From the NCBI RefSeq assembly GCF_000003605.2, contig NW_003111022.1:1-27791 (forward strand): a stretch of 27,791 nt of DNA, in the 5' to 3' direction. The translations under genes were made by a program, and so were the position numbers. Within the stretch, counting starts at the first letter, position 1. Each line of letters starts with the position of its first letter. Shown here in pieces: positions 21,221 through 27,791 of this stretch. Under the pieces are notes generated by a model. The model was not told the DNA's origin. It worked only from the letters and a program-made list of their open reading frames with translations, and did no database searches. This DNA comes from Saccoglossus kowalevskii. Lineage: Eukaryota > Hemichordata > Enteropneusta > Harrimaniidae.

Positions 21221-22578
21221 CCCTACAGTTCTACTGAGTTATAATTCTTGAGGTGAACCCTACAGTTCCACTGAGTTTATAATTCTTGAGGTGAACCCTA
21301 CAGTTCCTCTGAGTTTATAATTTATGAGGTGAATCCCACAGTTCTACTGAGTTTATAATTCTTGAGGTGAACCCTACAGTTCCACTGAGTTTATAATTCT
21401 TGAGGTGAACCCTACAGTTCCACTGAGTTTATAATTCTTGAGGTGAACCCTACAGTTCCACTGAGTTTATAATTCTTGAGGTGAACCCTACAGTTCCACT
21501 GAGTTTATAATTCTTGAGGTGAACCCTACAGTTCCACTGAGTTTATAATTTATGAGGTGAACCCTACAGTTCCACTGAGTTATAATTCTTGAGGTGAACC
21601 CTACAGTTCCACTGAGTTTATAATTCTTGAGGTGAACCCTACAGTTCCACTGAGTTTATAATTTATGAGGTGAACCTTACAGTTCCACTGAGTTATAATT
21701 CTTGAGGTGAACCCTACAGTTCCACTGAGTTTATAATTCTTGAGGTGAACCCTACAGTTTCACTGAGTTATAATTCTTGAGGTGAACCCTACAGTTCCAC
21801 TGAGTTTATAATTCTTGAGGTGTACCCTACAGTTCCACTGAGTTTATAATTCTTGAGGTGAACCCTACAGTTCCACTGAGTTATAATTCTTGAGGTGAAC
21901 CCTACAGTTCCACTAAGTTTATAATTCTTGAGGTGAACCCTACAGTTCCACTGAGTTTATAATTCTTGAGGTGAACCCTACAGTTCCACTGAGTTATAAT
22001 TCTTGAGGTGAACCCTACAGTTCCACTAAGTTTATAATTCTTGAGGTGAACCCTACAGTTCCACTGAGTTTATAATTCTTGAGGTGAACCCTACAGTTCT
22101 ACTGAGTTTATAATTCTTGAGGTGAACCCTACAGTTCCACTGAGTTTATAATTCTTGAGGTGAACCCTACAGTTCCACTGAGTTTATAATTCTTGAGGTG
22201 AACCTTACAGTTCCACTGAGTTTATAATTTATGAGGTGAACCCTACAGTTCTACTGAGTTTATAATTCTTGAGGTGTACCCTACAGTTCTACTGAGTTTA
22301 TAATTCTTGAGGTGAACCCTACAGTTCTACTGAGTTTATAATTCTTGAGGTGAACCCTACAGTTCCACTGAGTTTATAATTCTTGAGGTGAACCCTACAG
22401 TTCCACTGAGTTTATAATTCTTGAGGTGAACCCTACAGTTCCACCGAGTTTATAATTCTTGAGGTGTACCCTACAGTTCCACTGAGTTTATAATTCTTGA
22501 GGTGAACCCTACAGTTCTACTGAGTTTATAATTCTTGAGGTGAACCCTACAGTTCCACTGAGTTATAATTCTTGAGGT

Positions 22579-22594
22579 GAACTCAACAGCTCGA
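22579..22594. repeat. Diverged Sat38 monomer segment
   Basis: This monomer reads GAACTCAACAGCTCGACTG where the consensus is GAACCCTACAGTTCCACTG. It has several substitutions within 16 bases and no length change. Neighbouring monomers are ordinary. Confidence 0.75.
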
Positions 22595-22844
22595 CTGAGT
22601 TTATAATTCTTGAGGTGAACCCTACAGTTCCACTGAGTTTATAATTTTTGAGGTGAACCCTACAGTTCCACTGAGTTTATAATTCTTGAGGTGAACCCTA
22701 CAGTTCCACTGAGTTTATAATTCTTGAGGTGAACCCTACAGTTCCACTGAGTTTATAATTCTTGAGGTGAACCCTACAGTTCTACTGAGTTTATAATTCT
22801 TGAGGTGAACCCTACAGTTCCACTGAGTTTATAATTCTTGAGGT

Positions 22845-23460
22845 GATCGAACCCTACAGTTCCACTGAGTTTATAATTCTTGAGGTGAACCCTACAGTTC
22901 CACTGAGTTTATAATTCTTGAGGTGAACCCTACAGTTCCACTGAGTTTATAATTCTTGAGGTGAACCCTACAGTTCCACTGAGTTATAATTCTTGAGGTG
23001 AACCCTACAGTTCCACTGAGTTTATAATTCTTGAGGTGTACCCTACAGTTCCACTGAGTTTATAATTCTTGAGGTATACCCTACAGTTCCACTGAGTTTA
23101 TAATTCTTGAGGTGAACCCTACAGTTCCACTGAGTTTATAATTCTTGAGGTGTACCCTACAGTTCCACTGAGTTTATAATTCTTGAGGTGAACCCTACAG
23201 TTCCACTGAGTTTATAATTCTTGAGGTGAACCCTACAGTTCCACTGAGTTTATAATTCTTGAGGTGAACCCTACAGTTCCACTGAGTTTATAATTCTTGA
23301 GGTGAACCCTACAGTTCCACTGAGTTTATAATTCTTGAGGTGAACCCTACAGTTCTACTGAGTTTATAATTCTTGAGGTGAACCCTACAGTTCCACTGAG
23401 TTTATAATTCTTGAGGTGAACCCTACAGTTCCACTGAGTTTATAATTCTTGAGGTGATCG
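22845..23460. repeat. Sat38 block marked by GGTGATCGAACCC insertions
   Basis: A four-base insertion turning GGTGAACCC into GGTGATCGAACCC occurs twice only, near 22845 and 23456, 611 bp apart. Both instances have the same surrounding monomers. This is best explained by duplication of a 16-monomer block after the insertion arose. Confidence 0.7.
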
Positions 23461-26298
23461 AACCCTACAGTTCCACTGAGTTTATAATTCTTGAGGTGAA
23501 CCCTACAGTTCCACTGAGTTTATAATTCTTGAGGTGTACCCTACAGTTCCACTGAGTTTATAATTCTTGAGGTGAACCCTACAGTTCCACCGAGTTTATA
23601 ATTCTTGAGGTGTACCCTACAGTTCCACTGAGTTTATAATTCTTGAGGTGAACCCTACAGTTCCACTGAGTTTATAATTCTTGAGATGAACCCTACAGTT
23701 CCACTGAGTTATAATTCTTGAGGTGAACCCTACAGTTCCACTGAGTTTATAATTCTTGAGGTGAACCCTACAGTTCCACTGAGTTTATAATTCTTGAGGT
23801 GAACCCTACAGTTCCACTGAGTTTATAATTCTTGAGGTGAACCCTACAGTTCCACTGAGTTTATAATTCTTGAGGTGAACCCTACAGTTCCACTGAGTTT
23901 ATAATTCTTGAGGTGAACCCTACAGTTCCACTGAGTTTATAATTCTTGAGGTGAACCCTACAGTTCCACTGAGTTTATAATTCTTGAGGTGAACCCTACA
24001 GTTCCACTGAGTTTATAATTCTTGAGGTGAACCCTACAGTTCCACTGAGTTTATAATTCTTGAGGTGAACCCTACAGTTCCACTGAGTTTATAATTCTTG
24101 AGGTGAACCCTACAGTTCCACTGAGTTTATAATTCTTGAGGTGAACCCTACAGTTCCACTGAGTTTATAATTCTTGAGGTGAACCCTACAGTTCCACTGA
24201 GTTTATAATTCTTGAGGTGAACCCTACAGTTCCACTGAGTTTATAATTCTTGAGGTGAACCCTACAGTTCCACTGAGTTTATAATTCTTGAGGTGAACCC
24301 TACAGTTCCACTGAGTTTATAATTCTTGAGGTGAACCCTACAGTTCCACTGAGTTTATAATTCTTGAGGTGAACCCTAGAGTTCCACTGAGTTTATAATT
24401 CTTGAGGTGAACCTTACAGTTCCACTGAGTTATAATTCTTGAGGTGAACCCTACAGTTCCACTGAGTTTATAATTCTTGAGGTGAACCCTACAGTTCCAC
24501 TGAGTTTATAATTCTTGAGGTGAACCCTACAGTTCCACTGAGTTTATAATTTATGAGGTGAACCCTACAGTTCCACTGAGTTTATAATTCTTGAGGTGAA
24601 CCCTACAGTTCCACTGAGTTTATAATTCTTGAGGTGTACCCTACAGTTCCACTGAGTTTATAATTCTTGAGGTGAACCCTACAGTTCCACTGAGTTATAA
24701 TTCTTGAGGTGAACCCTACAGTTCCACTGAGTTTATAATTCTTGAGGTGAACCCTACAGTTCCACTGAGTTATAATTCTTGAGGTGAACCCTACAGTTCC
24801 ACTGAGTTATAATTCTTGAGGTGAACCCTACAGTTCCACTGAGTTTATAATTCTTGAGGTGAACCCTACAGTTCCACTGAGTTATAATTCTTGAGGTGAA
24901 CCCTACAGTTCCACTGAGTTTATAATTCTTGAGGTGAACCCTACAGTTCCACTGAGTTTATAATTCTTGAGGTGAACCCTACAGTTCCACTGAGTTTATA
25001 ATTCTTGAGGTGAACCCTACAGTTCCACTGAGTTTATAATTCTTGAGGTGAACCCTACAGTTCCACTGAGTTTATAATTCTTGAGGTGAACCCTACAGTT
25101 CCACCGAGTTTATAATTCTTGAGGTGAACCCTACAGTTCCACTGAGTTTACAATTCTTGAGGTGTACCCTACAGTTCCACTGAGTTTATAATTCTTGAAG
25201 TGAACCCTACAGTTCCACTGAGTTTATAATTCTTGAGGTGAACCCTACAGTTCCACTGAGTTTATAATTCTTGAGGTGTACCCTACAGTGCCACTGAGTT
25301 TATAATTCTTGAGGTGAACCTTACAGTTCCACTGAGTTTATAATTCTTGAGGTGAACCCTACAGTTTCACTGAGTTTATAATTCTTGAGGTGAACCTTAC
25401 AGTTCCACTGAGTTTATAATTCTTGAGGTGAACCCTACAGTTCCACTGAGTTTATAATTCTTGAGGTGAACCCTACAGTTCCACTGAGTTATAATTCTTG
25501 AGGTGAACCCTACAGTTCCACTGAGTTTATAATTCTTGAGGTGAACCCTACAGTTCCACTGAGTTATAATTCTTGAGGTGAACCTTACAGTTCCACTGAG
25601 TTATAATTCTTGAGGTGAACCCTACAGTTCCACTGAGTTATAATTCTTGAGGTGAACCCTACAGTTCTACTGAGTTATAATTCTTGAGGTGAACCTTACA
25701 GTTCCACTGAGTTATAATTCTTGAGGTGAACCCTACAGTTCCACTGAGTTTATAATTCTTGAGGTGAACCCTACAGTTCCACTGAGTTTATAATTCTTGA
25801 GGTGAACCCTACAGTTCCACTGAGTTTATAATTCTTGAGGTGTACCCTACAGTTCCACTGAGTTTATAATTCTTGAGGTGAATCCTACAGTTCCACTGAG
25901 TTATAATTCTTGAGGTGAACCCTACAGTTCCACTGAGTTTATAATTCTTGACGTGTACCCTACAGTTCCACTGAGTTTATAATTCTTGAGGTGAACCCTA
26001 CAGTTCCACTGAGTTTATAATTCTTGAGGTGAACCCTACAGTTCCACTGAGTTTATAATTCTTGAGGTGTACCCTACAGTTCCACTGAGTTTATAATTCT
26101 TGAGGTGAACCCTACAGTTCCACTGAGTTTATAATTCTTGAGGTGAACCCTACAGTTCTACTGAGTTTATAATTCTTGAGGTGAACCCTACAGTTCCACT
26201 GAGTTTATAATTCTTGAGGTGAACCCTACAGTTCCACTGAGTTTATAATTCTTGAGGTGAACCCTACAGTTCTACTGAGTTATAATTCTTGAGGTGAA

Positions 26299-26305
26299 CC
26301 CTACA
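26299..26305. repeat. Left CCCTACA flanking IIc
   Basis: CCCTACA, part of the last Sat38 monomer, directly precedes the terminal CAGGG of IIc. The same seven bases follow the element at 27783-27789. Seven matching bases fit a target duplication. Because the 7-mer belongs to the satellite monomer and also follows IIb, other histories are possible. Confidence 0.65.
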
Positions 26306-27782
26306 CAGGGTTCTCCACGGTTTGAAAATTAAACAGGGCGCGCCAATGTGAAGTGGGCGTGGCACATTTGTAACGTGCATCATTGGCAAGGATGTTGAAA
26401 AATGGAAACCAAAAAATCTATTAATCTACATATTATTACATATGCATAATATATATTTATTATTACAAAATGAATAGGAATTTCGAAGAGCTATTATTAA
26501 GTAAACGTCAGCACGTACAATCAGCTGATTTTAGCTGCATGATTCCTCAAGCGGCGACATCAGTTGTTTACAAGTAATGATCGTGTCCAGAAAAAGACGT
26601 AACAAGTTTGTTAATTTATTTTCCCAAATAGATACATACATGCTTTATTTAATTTTTAGCAAAAAATTATATTTATGATTTATATTTATTTGGACGAAGC
26701 AAAATAAAATATATGTCGCACAAACGTTCGTAATTGGTTCATTAAAAAACTTGCATGAATGGCACCAAAAACCAAGGTGATCAAACGAAATAAAATGTAC
26801 ACAATAGAAGATTTTCGATCTGCAGTTAACAGTTACTATCAAAAATAATAGAATTAGGTATAAAAAAAACAAAATACATACTTAAAAGAATAATTTTCAT
26901 TCAAATCGAAAGTTTGTTGATGTCTGCTTCGTTGAAAACAGCTATGACCCGGAAACAGTTCATTTTACTGTGTGCACCCTGAATCTATGTAACGATGCTT
27001 TTGATTGGCCAAAGCCACGCATTGACGCGAAAAACAACCAATCAGAATATTTGTTCCAAAAGAACACAAGTAAATTTATTTCCTCCACTTATGAAGCATG
27101 GCCGTTTTATCAGGGTTTTTAAATCGTGATTTAAAGAAAATTCAACTTTAAATAGTGACATTTAAATGTAAACATTTACATGTTCAAGCAAGCATTCGTG
27201 TGGACTTCTTGGTGATCAGCAATGTCTGTAATGGTACGTCGGCTGCGCTGGTCGTTTACCGATCATGCAAGTGCATAGCTGCCCGGTTGCTGCCTTTGTT
27301 CCACTCGGCGGTGACGATGTGCCGCTACCTAGTCACGGCGTGAACTTGGTTTTAACCATAGACCTTATGTTTAACGAATGGTTTTACCAATAACGATTTT
27401 ATATATTTGACGTCACCCTGGTAGTAAAAATATGGGTACGGTAATGCACTTTTCTGGGCCACATGTTCATTTTTAATCGTGTTGAAAAAACTTGTAACTT
27501 TTTGTTTGGTGGTGCATGGAGGTGTTATCACCTCACGGTGACCTGCTACGATAACAAACCGGAATTTTCACAGTTGCACCTTAAAACAATGAACCAGTTA
27601 CCCTGAGCACGATGAATCATCTTCGAAAGACAATGAGTGTTGGCCTGTTTTGTAAACAATTCTTTGTCTGGGACCATGCAGGGCGCACAGGAAATATAAC
27701 AGGGCGCTGACAATTTAAACAGGGCGCCAATTTCAGATAACAGGGCGCGGCGCCCTGTAAAAACCCCTCGTGGAGAACCCTG
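26306..27782 (+). mobile_element. Non-autonomous hAT-like DNA transposon, family II copy c
   Basis: A complete 1477-bp copy with 14-bp inverted repeats at 26306-26319 and 27769-27782. GGGCG is 30 bases from the 5' end (26336), and four phased CAGGGCGC sites lie near the 3' end. It has 40 bases absent from IIa and IIb (near 27258-27297), about 10 extra bases near 27515, and lacks about 10 bases near 27093 that the others have. It keeps the TTGAAAAATGG segment missing from IIa and the segment missing from IIb, so it may be nearest to the ancestral form in the 5' half. CCCTACA flanks both ends. No transposase is encoded. Confidence 0.88.
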
Positions 27783-27791
27783 CCCTACATG
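27783..27791. other. Right flank of IIc (CCCTACATG)
   Basis: The first seven bases repeat the left flank of IIc. The next two (TG) differ from the Sat38 continuation (GT), which suggests that the satellite does not resume here. Nine bases are too few to be sure. Confidence 0.5.

Larger units (their letters stand above)
18385..26305. repeat. Sat38 satellite array (38/37-bp monomer)
   Basis: About 210 head-to-tail copies of a 38-bp monomer that runs from CCCTACAGTTCCACTGAG through TTTATAATTCTTGAGGTGAA. A 37-bp form has GAGTTATAA in place of GAGTTTATAA. Recurrent variants are GTTCTACTG, GTGTACCC, AACCTTACAG and TTTATGAGG. The first monomers next to IIb are more unusual (CTTCAGGTG, then TTTATGAGG), as is common at array edges. 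The array begins and ends in CCCTACA phase, exactly against IIb and IIc. There are no spacers, so it is not a CRISPR array, and no open frame or RNA gene was found. Confidence 0.97.

Noticed and set aside
18385-26305. CRISPR-like regular repeats
   Set aside because: Repeats are directly adjacent with no unique spacers, and the context is eukaryotic satellite.
18385-26305. Telomere-like AACCCTA in each Sat38 monomer
   Set aside because: It occurs once per 38-bp monomer and never as consecutive CCCTAA units, so it is not telomeric DNA.
1-26305. Hammerhead ribozyme in either satellite
   Set aside because: I looked on both strands of the monomers for the CTGATGA and GAAA core elements and did not find them in the required arrangement.

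Overview
This window looks like repeat-dense, non-coding DNA from a multicellular eukaryote, most likely an animal. That assignment is an inference: there are no operons, rRNAs, tRNAs or convincing protein genes, and nearly all the sequence is satellite DNA or short non-autonomous DNA transposons. I cannot name the species.

Layout. Positions 1-9355 and 10687-13444 are one 86-bp satellite (here Sat86). It is interrupted at 9356-10686 by a 1.33-kb transposon (family I, copy 1), with a 6-bp target duplication on both sides. A second family I copy (13445-14779) sits exactly at the right edge of Sat86, where unique DNA begins. After 149 bp of unique sequence comes a 1.43-kb transposon of family II (IIa, 14929-16362), then about 590 bp of unique DNA, a 50-base assembly gap, and IIb (from the gap to 18384). 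A 38/37-bp satellite (Sat38) starts at the base after IIb and runs to 26305, where IIc (26306-27782) begins. IIc is flanked on both sides by the 7-mer CCCTACA, which is part of the Sat38 monomer.

How the parts relate. Families I and II share almost no internal sequence. They do share related termini (CAGTGTTCTCCAC and CAGGGTTCTCCAC) and the same subterminal layout: a GGGCG motif 30 bases in from the 5' end, and GGGCG motifs 39, 59-60 and 80 bases from the 3' end. The innermost-to-terminus copy is part of a short palindrome centred on a single G. This suggests both families are moved by the same or closely related hAT-like transposases encoded elsewhere. The satellites show higher-order organisation: an A/B dimer of 172 bp in Sat86 that contains one strong dyad per dimer, multi-monomer duplicated blocks, and a perfect 302-bp eight-monomer repeat in Sat38. 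Array edges coincide to the base with transposon ends, which is the most unusual feature of the locus.

No protein-coding gene is called. The longer open frames lie inside the satellites or transposons, lack an ATG start or are explained by the repeat period.
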